In this document: positions 19,041 through 27,762 of the stretch, one piece after another | How the letters are laid out: each line of letters begins with the position of its first letter | Numbering within the stretch: the stretch's first letter is position 1 | Virus record (IMG/VR): IMGVR_UViG_3300042445_002836 | Span: 1-42,742 of that record | DNA length: 42,742 bases | Reading direction: 5' to 3' (one strand) | Origin: a virus | Notes under the pieces: generated by a model | Told to the model about the DNA's origin: nothing | The model's input: only the letters and a program-made list of their open reading frames with translations | The model's database searches: none | Position numbers and translations under genes: made by a program

Positions 19041-20864
19041 TTATAGTGTTGTTATTCTTCCTTTAATATCTCTATCTAAGTATTTTACTTCAAAAATCAT
19101 AGGATCATAAGAAGGATATACTATATTGTTTTTTGTTGCTCCTTCTACATCGTATGCATATTCTGAGTAGTCTCCTCCTGCTTTGTTAAGTACTCTAACT
19201 TTCTGTACTGTTTGTACTCCTTTCTCTTGATCTAGTAATGTATATATACTTGATAAATTAATTGGCTGGTTAATATTCCATTTAGTAATATTAAAGTAAT
19301 CTTTTAACCTATTCGTACAAGCAAGTAGGACATCTCTACCTGAGTAGTTAGGTCTTACTATTATATCAAAGTCGATTTCTATATTAACTACAAATGCATC
19401 TTTTATGTTTATAGCATCTGTTAATAATACGTACTGTGATAGGTATGTTTTTAAGTTATTATGCAGGTTAGGTGTTGCTTGTATAAGGTTTCCGTTATTA
19501 TTATAAGCTAATGTATAGATAGAAAGTGATAAAGGATTACTATCTATTATACTATCTACTTTAGAATTAGGGTTTGATAACTGGTCTTGAGCTACATATA
19601 CTTTTGCAATTGAACCGTATTTTGACGGTAGTGATAAAGATCTAACGATATAATCCTGTAAAGAAACTGTTCTACCTTGTTCGTTAAAAGATTTAAGAGC
19701 ATTCTGTCTTAATTCCTCTACTGTATCTCCATCTCTACCTCCAGTTGCTGCTTGTGGATTATTAAATACTACAGTATTCTGTCTAGTTGTATTTCCTAAT
19801 GGAAACTTATTTACTACAGTTGTAATTGTATTTCCAGGTACATTAGCTGTTACTCCTCCTCCTACTATGTACCTGATGGTAAGAGTAGTATTGGAAGGAG
19901 CTAATCCATAAGTCTGTGTAACTAAGAAGTTAGAAGGATCATATGCATAGTCAATATTAATATTAAATGGCGTAAGTCCTAATCCTATATTAGTAGGGTC
20001 TGGTGTTAGTATTGTATCTGCAGTTCCTGTTACTCCTGATCCAAATTGTATCTGTAATTGACCTGTAGAGGTAAATCTAGTAACAAATCTTCTCGGTACT
20101 TTCTCTAATGATAATAAGTAAGGAGCTACATTACTGTCTGATGCTCCTATATTAGGTGTATCTTTAAAAATAGTATCTTGTCCTAAGAAAGGTACTTCGT
20201 ACCATGTATTTCCGTCAGCATCTTCTATAGAGTGAATTCCTACTATATCAGTATCATCTACTGTTATTGTTTTAAATTTCTCAACAGTACCAATCACTTG
20301 TGTAATTTGCTTTATTTCTCCTGAATATGCTTTAGCTGTTTTTCTAAGTATAAATTCTGTAGGAATATAGGTAAGTGGATCTAGTTGCGAAACAGCAACT
20401 GATGTTGGATTATACGAACTAGAGAAGCTGAAATCAACTGGTTTATCTATAATAAATTTAGCTTGTCCTGAGGTTGTAGATGCAAGTTCTGTTCCAGCTC
20501 CTAATTGAGGTGCTACTGCCCAGTTTGGTTCTCCGTTTGCTGCTGGCGGTACTGTACATGATACTTCTATATCGACTTCAGAAACTGTTGTTACCTTTGG
20601 TCGATATCCCATCATATAAGCTAAGTTATATAAATTTGCAGGATTTTTAGCGTACTGTAAATATGTTTCTTGTAATTGAGTATCTTGATAGAATGATAAA
20701 ATATCACCTACGTATGCTGCCATTTCTATAAACATCATACCTGGTGATGTAGGAGAAAAGTCATTATAAGCGTCTGGGAAGTAATTCTTTGCGTACTCAG
20801 TTAACTGGGTCTTAAAATCAGTAAAGTCCCTATTTACATATTTTATATCTCTATCTTGAGCCAT
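19041..20864 (-). CDS. Baseplate wedge protein, gp6/J family
   Basis: The product has 607 residues. The N-terminal YVNRDFTDFKTQLTEYAKNY and SPGMMFIEMAAYVGDILSFY (40-59) are typical of gp6/J-like wedge proteins. The J signature GGRDGDTVEELRQNALKSF (375-393), followed by RTVSLQDYIVRSL (398-410), is clear. In T4 gp6 dimers tie the wedges into the baseplate ring around the hub. The ATG overlaps the gp25-like gene's stop by one base (TAATG), as expected for two proteins made in a fixed ratio. Length is close to that of T4 gp6. Confidence 0.9.
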   Translation of the reverse strand: MAQDRDIKYVNRDFTDFKTQLTEYAKNYFPDAYNDFSPTSPGMMFIEMAAYVGDILSFYQDTQLQETYLQYAKNPANLYNLAYMMGYRPKVTTVSEVDIEVSCTVPPAANGEPNWAVAPQLGAGTELASTTSGQAKFIIDKPVDFSFSSSYNPTSVAVSQLDPLTYIPTEFILRKTAKAYSGEIKQITQVIGTVEKFKTITVDDTDIVGIHSIEDADGNTWYEVPFLGQDTIFKDTPNIGASDSNVAPYLLSLEKVPRRFVTRFTSTGQLQIQFGSGVTGTADTILTPDPTNIGLGLTPFNINIDYAYDPSNFLVTQTYGLAPSNTTLTIRYIVGGGVTANVPGNTITTVVNKFPLGNTTRQNTVVFNNPQAATGGRDGDTVEELRQNALKSFNEQGRTVSLQDYIVRSLSLPSKYGSIAKVYVAQDQLSNPNSKVDSIIDSNPLSLSIYTLAYNNNGNLIQATPNLHNNLKTYLSQYVLLTDAINIKDAFVVNIEIDFDIIVRPNYSGRDVLLACTNRLKDYFNITKWNINQPINLSSIYTLLDQEKGVQTVQKVRVLNKAGGDYSEYAYDVEGATKNNIVYPSYDPMIFEVKYLDRDIKGRITTL

Positions 20865-21274
20865 TATTGTTCGAAATTAATTAACAATTCGTCTTGTATA
20901 TTTGTCTGATCTACACTATATTTTATGTAGATTGTTACTGCATGTGTGTCTGGAGATTCTTCAACTAATAGTTGTTCTATTATTATATTTGGAAACCAAT
21001 CAGCTATTCCTCTTCTAACTTCTATTTTGATCTCTTCCTGAGTATCAGGTGTCATCTGGTTGAATAGTAATGCTCTTAGGTTTGTTCCGAAATTTGGATT
21101 TAAGAATCTTTCCTGTCTTCCTGTTAAGAAGAAGTTAATTAAATTAGATTTAAGTGCCTCTTGGGTTGTATACGTAGAGTTAAATACAGCTTTAGAGGAG
21201 AACGGAAGACTAACGCCAACTGCTTTCCTAGGTTGTAAATCTATTGGATGTATTTTCTGTACGTTAAATGCCAT
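20864..21274 (-). CDS. Baseplate wedge protein, gp25/W family
   Basis: The product has 136 residues, the usual length for gp25-like proteins. The family core is present: RFLNPNFGTNLRALLFNQ (56-73), followed by RRGIADWFPNI. gp25 nucleates the sheath at the inner baseplate, beside gp6 and gp53 in T4. It is flanked by one-base TAATG overlaps on both sides and sits next to the gp6-like gene, the conserved order in contractile tails. It was once called a lysozyme in T4, but that activity is not supported by structure. Confidence 0.92.
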   Translation of the reverse strand: MAFNVQKIHPIDLQPRKAVGVSLPFSSKAVFNSTYTTQEALKSNLINFFLTGRQERFLNPNFGTNLRALLFNQMTPDTQEEIKIEVRRGIADWFPNIIIEQLLVEESPDTHAVTIYIKYSVDQTNIQDELLINFEQ

Positions 21275-21693
21275 TATGCTCCAAATCTTTCTTTATCTTT
21301 CTGTACTGATGCCTTGTACACATCTCCTGCTCTCATCATAAAATCAAACTGTGAAATATCTAATCCCGGTTCAGGACCTTGTCTGAAATTCTCTGTTATT
21401 GGGTTCATTCCTAATCCAGGTGCTTGAACCATATCAGATGTAGCACTTACTAGGTTTTGATATTCTCCTTGAGTCATTGAATGTTTTGTCTCATTCATTA
21501 GATCCATAATTGGATTCCCTGTAGGTACTGGTTTTGCAACTATTGGTTTATGTTCTGCATACTTTGTCACATGCTGTACTATAGGAGTTTTAGAGGCAGT
21601 TCTTACATCTTCAGAAAGAACTATTGCTAATTCTTCACGAACCGCTTCTTTTACTGCTTCTTTGATTAATTTTTTTAATAAATCTAACTTCAT
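21274..21693 (-). CDS. Small tail protein, unrecognised
   Basis: The product has 139 residues. The N-terminal 28 residues (MKLDLLKKLIKEAVKEAVRE) are a strongly amphipathic charged helix. The rest is Pro, Met and Gln rich and probably flexible (TGNPIMDLMNETKHSMTQG). Its stop overlaps the gp25-like start. Position between the coiled-coil tail protein and gp25 suggests a baseplate-linked or assembly role. I recognise no family. Confidence 0.65.
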   Translation of the reverse strand: MKLDLLKKLIKEAVKEAVREELAIVLSEDVRTASKTPIVQHVTKYAEHKPIVAKPVPTGNPIMDLMNETKHSMTQGEYQNLVSATSDMVQAPGLGMNPITENFRQGPEPGLDISQFDFMMRAGDVYKASVQKDKERFGA

Positions 21694-21710
21694 ATTAATA
21701 AATAGTTATG

Positions 21711-22829
21711 TTATGGTAATTGATTATCTATTCTAAATTTCAATTCCTCTAGAAGTATATCTGTAGAAGAACTAAAAGATGGCTGTCCTTTTAGTACAAC
21801 TATCCCCCTTCCATCTTTTGCTACAGCAAATCTCCTTGGAGCTACTTTTGGAGAGTTAGGATCTTGTACAACTGCTAAAGTATACCCTCTATAAGTGTAT
21901 TTTGGATCAGGTTGACCTGTTAGTACATCTATAGGTGTCCCTTCTGAACCTGTATTATCTTTTGGCTGTGCGGTTGCTAGTATACTAGCTAAATCTAAAG
22001 TCGTTGCTGTATCGGTACTGCATTGTTGAATTGCAATATCTATTGAATCTAATCTGTTTTTTATATTATCAATAGGCGGTATTATCCCTTCTACTGTTGA
22101 AAGTATTGCTGTACCTTCATTTGTATACTTTTCTACAAGTTTATCTAACTGTATTAACTTATCTGAGTATCTATTAAGGATATTCATAGGAACCCCTAAT
22201 CCTCCTGGACTTCCTGGAGGTATAATTGCTGTCGGGGTTGGAATGTTTTTAATAACAGTAATAGCTACTCTAACTGTACTTGCTATTCTTACTAATTGTC
22301 CTGCTGTACTCTTAAACTTCTGTGCTCTTTTTTGAAAAGCTCCTATATTTTTTGAGAGATTATTTTTAATTTTTATAATCTTTTGAAGTTCTTTTGCATT
22401 TGGACATTCATTCACAAACTTACTTAGTGACTCTAATACTCTTTGCTGTATTTGAGCAATAAGTTTTCCTCTCATTCCCCCTATCTGTACTGCAATTACT
22501 CCTGCAATTCCTTTTGCAGAAGGTCCTGCTGCTTTTAATAGTGCTTTAGTTTCTTCAAGTTTTCTTTTAAGCTCTTTTGCTTTCTTAGCTGCAGCTTCTG
22601 CTTTAGCTTTGTACGCTTCAAATTTTGCTTTTGTTTCGTTAAACTGTGCTTGAGCTGCTTGTGCTTTCTCTAATGCTGCAGATACTTTAGTAAGTCTTCC
22701 TTGAGATGCTGCAAATTTCTTAGCTCTCTCTATACCTTCTTCTGCTTTAGCGAGTTTTTCGTATGCTACTTCTTTTAGAGCAGTTGCTTGAACTTGTAAT
22801 TGTTCTGGTGTTAATTTTGTATCTGCCAT
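21711..22829 (-). CDS. Coiled-coil tail or baseplate protein
   Basis: The product has 372 residues. Residues 15-100 are an Ala, Lys and Glu rich coiled coil (AKAEAAAKKAKELKRKLEE). Residues 115-200 are helical and basic. A separate C-terminal domain (about 305-372, YRGYTLAVVQDPNSPKVAPR, then FAVAKDGRGIVVLKG) is beta-structured. It follows the spike gene with a one-base TAATG overlap. The order suggests a hub or tube-associated protein, but no named family is recognised. Confidence 0.65.
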   Translation of the reverse strand: MADTKLTPEQLQVQATALKEVAYEKLAKAEEGIERAKKFAASQGRLTKVSAALEKAQAAQAQFNETKAKFEAYKAKAEAAAKKAKELKRKLEETKALLKAAGPSAKGIAGVIAVQIGGMRGKLIAQIQQRVLESLSKFVNECPNAKELQKIIKIKNNLSKNIGAFQKRAQKFKSTAGQLVRIASTVRVAITVIKNIPTPTAIIPPGSPGGLGVPMNILNRYSDKLIQLDKLVEKYTNEGTAILSTVEGIIPPIDNIKNRLDSIDIAIQQCSTDTATTLDLASILATAQPKDNTGSEGTPIDVLTGQPDPKYTYRGYTLAVVQDPNSPKVAPRRFAVAKDGRGIVVLKGQPSFSSSTDILLEELKFRIDNQLP

Positions 22830-23968
22830 TACTCTGTGAAGACTTTATTTGATTGAAATTGTTTTATTTGAGTTCGTAAAGACTTCACAACTGCTTGTAG
22901 TTCTGGTCCTGCTGCATTTAACTGTGTTACCGGCCCTCCACTTACTGCAGCGGCTGATGATAATGCAGATGCTACACTGCTTAGTGCATCTAATAGAGAA
23001 TTCATCCAGTTTTCTAACTGTCTTCCTAAGATTACAGGCTCTTTTGTTCTTGCTGTTCTAGCTTTTACCCCTAAGTATATCTGCTTGGCATCTACACACA
23101 TATAGTCTATTGCATCAAAATTTAAAGTTCTTGCATTTAATCCTATGGATTCTTTAGCAGAAATAAAAGCACTATCTTCTTTTGCATTAAAATAAAGTCT
23201 TCCTCCGTTTAAAAGTACTTGATTACCTAAATACTTATCTGAGGTTATCGGCGGTACATCGTAAGAATCTCTTTTTGTATTAATAGATTTAAGAGGTATT
23301 ACATGTTTAGATGTAAAATACAGTGAGTTAAAATCATCATTTATATTCTCCTCTATAGGATCTATTCCGTTATCTGTAACTATTTGTCCGTTACTTATAA
23401 TGATTAGAGGGCTTCCGTTATTTGAATCTCCAATTAATGTAGATTCTGCTCCTTTATTTCCTCCAAACCTTATAGACTGTCCTAATCTACCTTCTATTAA
23501 AGTATCTCCCGGTGCTGCTTGTAGTGGATTTATATTAGCTTCTTCTTTAGCTCCGCCTATTAACCTGTCTTGCCACCCTACTTGTTTAGTATCTGGAGAG
23601 GCATTATGATGTGGGGAGTTCCAAACGTTTACTATTTTAGTCCAGTATTTGACTGTTGCACCAACTGTTCCTTGGCTATTAGCTCCAGGAGCTGATTCTA
23701 TTTGAACCATCTCACCTTCCATAGGAATAACTCTTATTGTCGCACTTCCTTGGTATGCAAATAGTAGAGTATCTATCTCACTTTCATCACCTGCGATTTT
23801 AGCAGCTCTATAGTATACTCCATTTAACATGGACGGATCTTTACAGTTAGGGTCATTTGCAGATAAAATAGTACTAACTACTCTTCCGTATTGATTCCCT
23901 GCTCCTGAACCGCCTGTAGAGCTTCCTGAAGAACCTTTACTGGGTGTAAAATGCGACTTAACTGCCAT
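22829..23968 (-). CDS. Baseplate central spike or hub protein, gp5/VgrG-like
   Basis: The product has 379 residues. A Gly/Ser-rich N-terminus (3-27) leads into an OB-fold-like domain with MLNGVYYRAAKI (48-59) and IRVIPMEGEMVQIESAPGA. Residues 250-300 have short strands (LLNGGRLYFNAKEDSAFISA) like the start of a spike beta-helix. A helical tail follows. These features fit a gp5 C-domain or gpV-like spike; no lysozyme domain is present. It lies between helical tail proteins, in the expected place upstream of the wedge genes. Confidence 0.65.
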   Translation of the reverse strand: MAVKSHFTPSKGSSGSSTGGSGAGNQYGRVVSTILSANDPNCKDPSMLNGVYYRAAKIAGDESEIDTLLFAYQGSATIRVIPMEGEMVQIESAPGANSQGTVGATVKYWTKIVNVWNSPHHNASPDTKQVGWQDRLIGGAKEEANINPLQAAPGDTLIEGRLGQSIRFGGNKGAESTLIGDSNNGSPLIIISNGQIVTDNGIDPIEENINDDFNSLYFTSKHVIPLKSINTKRDSYDVPPITSDKYLGNQVLLNGGRLYFNAKEDSAFISAKESIGLNARTLNFDAIDYMCVDAKQIYLGVKARTARTKEPVILGRQLENWMNSLLDALSSVASALSSAAAVSGGPVTQLNAAGPELQAVVKSLRTQIKQFQSNKVFTE

Positions 23969-24318
23969 TACTCTTCGTCTTTTTTATCTAATTGCTTTCC
24001 AAGCTCTTCGCTCTGTTCCATTAGTTTTGCAAGCTCTTCTGGGTTGAAGAAGTCTGCTTCAGATCCTTTTGCTGTACCTTCTAGTCTTTGAACAAGTGCT
24101 ACCATTTTAATAAGATGTTCATCATTCTTTACTCCAACCTCTAAATACTCTTTTATCATAGGAACAACTAAAGTTGCATCTCCTATGTTCTCAACAAGAG
24201 GTTTCAACTCTCCGATAAGAGCGTTGATTTGTTTTTCTTTATTCTTAGAATTATCGTAAATTTCTTTTAGAACATCAGAAACGGTCTTTTTCCCGAATAT
24301 TGTTGTATCTAATCCCAT
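23968..24318 (-). CDS. Small helical acidic tail-operon protein
   Basis: The product has 116 residues and is nearly all helix, with an acidic, lysine-rich end (EELGKQLDKKDEE). It begins MGLDTTIFGKKTVSDVLKEI. It overlaps the spike gene start by one base. A TATAA-type candidate late element (24325-24333) lies just before its ATG, so it may open the late baseplate transcript. The family is unrecognised; a chaperone or connector for the spike is possible. Confidence 0.6.
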   Translation of the reverse strand: MGLDTTIFGKKTVSDVLKEIYDNSKNKEKQINALIGELKPLVENIGDATLVVPMIKEYLEVGVKNDEHLIKMVALVQRLEGTAKGSEADFFNPEELAKLMEQSEELGKQLDKKDEE

Positions 24319-24324
24319 AGTCTA

Positions 24325-24333
24325 TTTATTATA
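24325..24333 (-). promoter_or_regulatory. Candidate late promoter element
   Basis: TATAATAAA on the minus strand, 7 bp before the ATG of the 116-residue gene, with no TTG at -33. Similar elements lie at 12582-12590, 9787-9797 (TATAAAATAAG), 7572-7580 and 5094-5104. T4 gp55 recognises TATAAATA without a -35. Chance matches in AT-rich DNA are possible. Confidence 0.35.
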
Positions 24334-24351
24334 TAAATATCTGTTTATATC

Positions 24352-25050
24352 TTATTGAATAGAAAATCCTGCATCTTGGTAAGATTTGTATATTTTATAA
24401 AATTCTTCTTTGAGTTTAGATATAACCTTGGTGAGGGTAGGTGTTTCACAGTCAGTCATCTCTCTTATGTAGATGTAGAGAGCTTTCTTTCGAAAAATTT
24501 CTAAATCATGACGTGTTCTAAATAGGGTGAGTATAGCGTCTGCTACTCTTTGATCTTGTTCTTTAGGAAAAAGCTCCTCCATACTGTCGTAACTGCTTTC
24601 TATAAAAAAATTAACTATAGATGCTAAGGCTATTCGTCTTTCAGAATCTGGTGCTCCTTCTGTTTCGTAAGAATCTTCCATTTCTTCAAAAGATCCTACT
24701 TGTTTTAACTTCTTATAATTACGATTATTATAATTTATAAGCCATCTCTTTACTATTGTTTGAAAGTATGAAAACGCTTTAGCGCCATTGGTAGCGTCAA
24801 ATCTATGAAGTTTTTCTTCTACAAGCATACTAACTACATCTAACTTTAAATCCTCTATACTATCTACATCTAAGTAATAAAACTTAAAAGTATGTATAAT
24901 ATTCTCTGCTAGCTTGTAAAGTGGGTGGTATATCTCTTTCTTAAATACCGTATCTCTAAAAACAGGATCAGAGGATGCGTTATATCTTACGATTGCATCC
25001 TCTGTTTCTTGTGTGAAATAGTAATTATCTTTATTTGGTGGTTTTGCCAT
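24352..25050 (-). CDS. Late-transcription sigma factor, gp55-like
   Basis: The product has 232 residues from the ATG at 25048-25050 (MAKPPNKDNYYFTQETEDAI). An in-frame ATG at 25074 would add 8 residues, overlap the upstream gene more deeply and look less likely. The core KAFSYFQTIVKRWLINYNNR (about 91-110) is a sigma region-2-like segment of gp55-type factors. The C-terminus (REMTDCETPTLTKVISKLKE) may be helix-turn-helix-like. In T4, gp55 directs host RNA polymerase to late promoters with a -10-like element only. It is placed just before the structural genes. Confidence 0.8.
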   Translation of the reverse strand: MAKPPNKDNYYFTQETEDAIVRYNASSDPVFRDTVFKKEIYHPLYKLAENIIHTFKFYYLDVDSIEDLKLDVVSMLVEEKLHRFDATNGAKAFSYFQTIVKRWLINYNNRNYKKLKQVGSFEEMEDSYETEGAPDSERRIALASIVNFFIESSYDSMEELFPKEQDQRVADAILTLFRTRHDLEIFRKKALYIYIREMTDCETPTLTKVISKLKEEFYKIYKSYQDAGFSIQ

Positions 25051-25324
25051 ACTCTTCTGGGAGACGGAAATCATTTATTGTATCTTGTATTTCTTTCATA
25101 AAATTAAAGAAAACTCCTACCTCATCATCTGATCTAAATGCTCCTGACTCATCTAATTGTTCAACGTAAATTTTTGATTCACTAATAAGATACGAAACTT
25201 TTCTTAGATAGTCAACTTGGTACTCTAACACATCTTCCTGTTTAATTACTTTACGGTTTAAATTGTAAACCACATAAGTTAGAACTAGAATAATTAATAC
25301 TAAAATTGATAATACTATTTCCAT
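25031..25324 (-). CDS. Small membrane-anchored protein
   Basis: The product has 97 residues. Residues 4-20 (VLSILVLIILVLTYVVY) form one membrane helix. The rest is soluble and helical, ending LPEEYGKTTK. Its 3' end overlaps the sigma factor start by 20 bp, which suggests coupled translation. It sits between the HD hydrolase and the gp55-like gene. Function is unknown. Confidence 0.7.
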   Translation of the reverse strand: MEIVLSILVLIILVLTYVVYNLNRKVIKQEDVLEYQVDYLRKVSYLISESKIYVEQLDESGAFRSDDEVGVFFNFMKEIQDTINDFRLPEEYGKTTK

Positions 25325-25327
25325 TGT

Positions 25328-26065
25328 TTAAATATTTTTTACTAAATTCATTAACCCTTCTGAAGCATTAACTGTTCTACCTGTACTTGCTTTAGTTTTC
25401 TCTGCTTTATTTTCTGTAGAACCTCCTGAGAGTTTCCAATTATCGTATTCTATTTTAGATGCTAAAAAATCTGCATTATGAAGAATATACACTAAATTAG
25501 TTTTAAATTTAGCATCTGGACTAAAAGACATGTAGTAGGGTTTGTTTACATCATCATATAATCCATCATGTAATTTAATAGCTAAGAATTCTCTCTCAGT
25601 TAAAGCTATACCATATTGCTGCAGGGTGAATAAAGAACGGTCTTGTATAAGCATGAAGGTTAAATCCTTATTAGGAGTATACATTTCATTTAATTTATCT
25701 TGTCTCCATTTATCTGTTTGTTGAATATAATTAGGTTTTCCTTTAGAACCTATTTTACCTAAATCATGATTAAGAGCAGCAAAAACTAACTCTTCATCGG
25801 TAAAGTCTATAGAAGTACCCATTTCTTCCCATAGTGCTTTCGTTTTTAAAGCACAATGAACAACACGGTTAACGTGGTCAATATACCCTCCCGGGAAAGC
25901 ATTATGGTAGAAAGTCTTTCCGGAGGCAGGAGCCATAATCATTTCATCGGATAGGTCTAGGTAAAGAGCTTTTAACTTATCCCTACGGTCACCTGTTATA
26001 AAAGTATCTACAATTTTAAGATGCTTCTCCCAATTCTTTTCTATTTGTTCTGCCGAAAGATTCAT
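25328..26065 (-). CDS. HD-domain phosphohydrolase
   Basis: The product has 245 residues. HD-superfamily metal ligands are visible: H64 and H70 (YIDHVNRVVHCAL), HD at 100-101 (AALNHDLGKIG), H166-D167 (KLHDG) and H196/D199 (HNADFLASKIEYD). HD proteins cleave phosphate esters of nucleotides or nucleic acids, so a role in nucleotide metabolism or host signal breakdown is possible. The C-terminal 35 residues are Lys, Ser and Thr rich. Its start overlaps the preceding 57-residue ORF by one base (TAATG). Neighbours are the late sigma and tail genes. The substrate cannot be told from sequence. Confidence 0.85.
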   Translation of the reverse strand: MNLSAEQIEKNWEKHLKIVDTFITGDRRDKLKALYLDLSDEMIMAPASGKTFYHNAFPGGYIDHVNRVVHCALKTKALWEEMGTSIDFTDEELVFAALNHDLGKIGSKGKPNYIQQTDKWRQDKLNEMYTPNKDLTFMLIQDRSLFTLQQYGIALTEREFLAIKLHDGLYDDVNKPYYMSFSPDAKFKTNLVYILHNADFLASKIEYDNWKLSGGSTENKAEKTKASTGRTVNASEGLMNLVKNI

Positions 26066-26238
26066 TAGTCTTGAGATTCTGTATTTAATAAAGTTCTAAG
26101 ATCCCCTATCTTTTCTAGTAATTCCTGTACCTTTTCATACGCTTCTGATTGCTCGTTACGATGAATATGATACCCTATTTTCTTTACTTCGGATTCAAAT
26201 CTCTCTAATTTCTGTGTAAACAAGTCTTTGTTTCTCAT
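26065..26238 (-). CDS. Small helical protein (57 residues)
   Basis: The short ORF starts MRNKDLFTQKLERFESEVKK and ends LLNTESQD. It is charged and predicted to be one or two long helices or a coiled coil. Its stop codon overlaps the HD hydrolase ATG as TAATG, the junction type used throughout the tail operon, which supports its reality. The ATG is at 26236-26238. The family is unrecognised; it could be a small partner of the HD protein. Confidence 0.7.
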   Translation of the reverse strand: MRNKDLFTQKLERFESEVKKIGYHIHRNEQSEAYEKVQELLEKIGDLRTLLNTESQD

Positions 26239-26292
26239 TTTTTTATTTTTAATTTATTAATACTTCTTTATACTTTATAAATCCATATAGGG

Positions 26293-26323
26293 GTAAGGTA
26301 TGAACTTTTTTTTTGGGAAACAA
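26293..26323 (-). promoter_or_regulatory. Degenerate early-type promoter before the HD-sigma operon
   Basis: TTG (26321-26323) is 20 bp from TACCTTAC, which keeps the TA and part of the TTT of the early -7 element but differs at three positions. It could drive the HD hydrolase and late sigma factor weakly or at a different time. This is uncertain. Confidence 0.4.
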
Positions 26324-26326
26324 CTC

Positions 26327-26980
26327 TTACAGTTCGAACATTACTTTTAGCTCTTTTAATACTGTTTTCTTGTTTTCTCCTAGAGTTACCTCTATATAGA
26401 TTGTTGCTGTTCTACCTATAAAGTCTGTAAAAAACGTCATAGACTGCTGAGGTCTGTAAGTATATTTACTGTAAGTAGCGAAATACGTCTTATATGCTGG
26501 GTGATTCACATTTACATTGGGATTGCGTTGAATTGTATATCCTGTTAGGTTCATTATATTTGTCTGCCCTATAAGCTGTGGAAAGGTGTAAGTCTGAGTT
26601 CCGACAGGGATAGGTGTGTTCATTTGATTACTAGACCATAACCCTAAGTAGGAATAAACAGGGTAAGTCCATATTACATTCCCCGGTGTATAGAAGAAAT
26701 TAGAATCAAAACCTACACTTACCAGTGGAATCCCATTGATAACATAGTGAGGATCTAACTCATTTACAGTACCTTTTACAGTAAAATAATTCAATCCAGC
26801 GTGTTTTATATGCCAAACTCCTTGCCCGTCTTGGTAAGTTCCAGGATGACCTTGAGTATCTACCCAAAATTCAGCACCGCAATTACCATTTAAACATACA
26901 TCAGGCTCAATTTCAGGAGTAGAACAACTAAAAACGAATAAAGAAAGTAATAAAAGAAATAAATTTTTCAACTGTTTCAT
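26327..26980 (-). CDS. Phage-encoded lipoprotein
   Basis: The product has 217 residues. The first 19 residues (MKQLKNLFLLLLSLFVFSC) are a type II signal peptide with lipobox VFSC, Cys19 being the likely lipidated residue. The acidic CSTPEIEPD start of the mature protein recalls export signals of Bacteroidota surface lipoproteins. The rest is beta-rich with many aromatics. It has its own promoter (27003-27033). Phage lipoproteins often act in superinfection exclusion or in changing the host surface; that role here is inferred from location and type only. Confidence 0.75.
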   Translation of the reverse strand: MKQLKNLFLLLLSLFVFSCSTPEIEPDVCLNGNCGAEFWVDTQGHPGTYQDGQGVWHIKHAGLNYFTVKGTVNELDPHYVINGIPLVSVGFDSNFFYTPGNVIWTYPVYSYLGLWSSNQMNTPIPVGTQTYTFPQLIGQTNIMNLTGYTIQRNPNVNVNHPAYKTYFATYSKYTYRPQQSMTFFTDFIGRTATIYIEVTLGENKKTVLKELKVMFEL

Positions 26981-27002
26981 AACACTATTTTTTGATTGTA
27001 CC

Positions 27003-27033
27003 TAAATATACGAAGAAAAAAGGGAAGGGGCAA
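27003..27033 (-). promoter_or_regulatory. Early promoter of the lipoprotein gene
   Basis: TTG-N20-TATATTTA on the minus strand, about 23 bp upstream of the lipoprotein ATG. Confidence 0.7.
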
Positions 27034-27126
27034 CTATTTTATAAGTTATTTTCGAAGAATCGCCGCGCAAGATTTTTATATATCCTCCCCAGACACCTGT
27101 TAAGTTCGCAAGATTTCTTATATATT

Positions 27127-27759
27127 CTAATAAATTATACATTCCCCTACAGTAAACAATGCTCCTACCTCACGAATCTTATCAAAAGCCTCAAAAGGAG
27201 TAACTTTAAAAAACTCTCTAGAACCGCCTTTATCGGAAGAAACCCTAACGGAACTAAAATGCTTATGAACAGCTTTTTCTACTCTCATAGCCGTACCCTT
27301 TTTCAAAGGTAAAGCAAATTTCGGAACCCATTCCTCAACCGTGGCTGTAGCGTTTATTGCCGTGACTCTCCTAGGAACGTCATGAATGGTCATTCCTATC
27401 TTAACCAAGGAAGTATACCCGGGATTAACCAGAACGTAAACATACTCGATATCGTCTGTAGACTTCTCTTTTATCTTAGAATTCTCTATACCATGGAAAT
27501 ATCTCCAGGAATAGGTATTGGTATCTTTATCTACTATGCCTTCAGATACCTCTATAAGATATTTTGCCGATAGAAAGGTAAGGAGTTTTTCTGGAGATAC
27601 ATGTCTGTATTTGGATTGTAAAGCAATAAATGCTTCTTTCCATTTCTTACCAACTTTAGGGTAAGCCAAAACAGATTCTGGTGAAGAATCAACAATTGTA
27701 ATCTCTCCTACTAATTCCAAGGACATGGCCTCTGCCATACTAATTTTATCTTTATACAT
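27127..27759 (-). CDS. T5orf172-type GIY-YIG nuclease domain protein
   Basis: The product has 210 residues. The C-terminal half (about 105-190) is a T5orf172/GIY-YIG-like domain: YVYVLVNPGYTSLVKIGMT (106-124), R130/R131 of the PRR motif, AMRVEKAVHKHFSSVRV (157-173, with catalytic-type Glu161) and REFFKV. The N-terminal 100 residues are helical and may bind DNA. Such proteins are free-standing nucleases found in many phages. It is followed by the lipoprotein gene and preceded by a 67-residue membrane protein in the same unit. Activity depends on residues I can only partly confirm. Confidence 0.8.
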   Translation of the reverse strand: MYKDKISMAEAMSLELVGEITIVDSSPESVLAYPKVGKKWKEAFIALQSKYRHVSPEKLLTFLSAKYLIEVSEGIVDKDTNTYSWRYFHGIENSKIKEKSTDDIEYVYVLVNPGYTSLVKIGMTIHDVPRRVTAINATATVEEWVPKFALPLKKGTAMRVEKAVHKHFSSVRVSSDKGGSREFFKVTPFEAFDKIREVGALFTVGECIIY

Positions 27760-27762
27760 AAT

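Noticed and set aside
25051-25074. Upstream start of the sigma factor at 25074
   Set aside because: The added eight residues lie within the upstream gene, and the ATG at 25048-25050 better matches the conserved start MAKPPNK.
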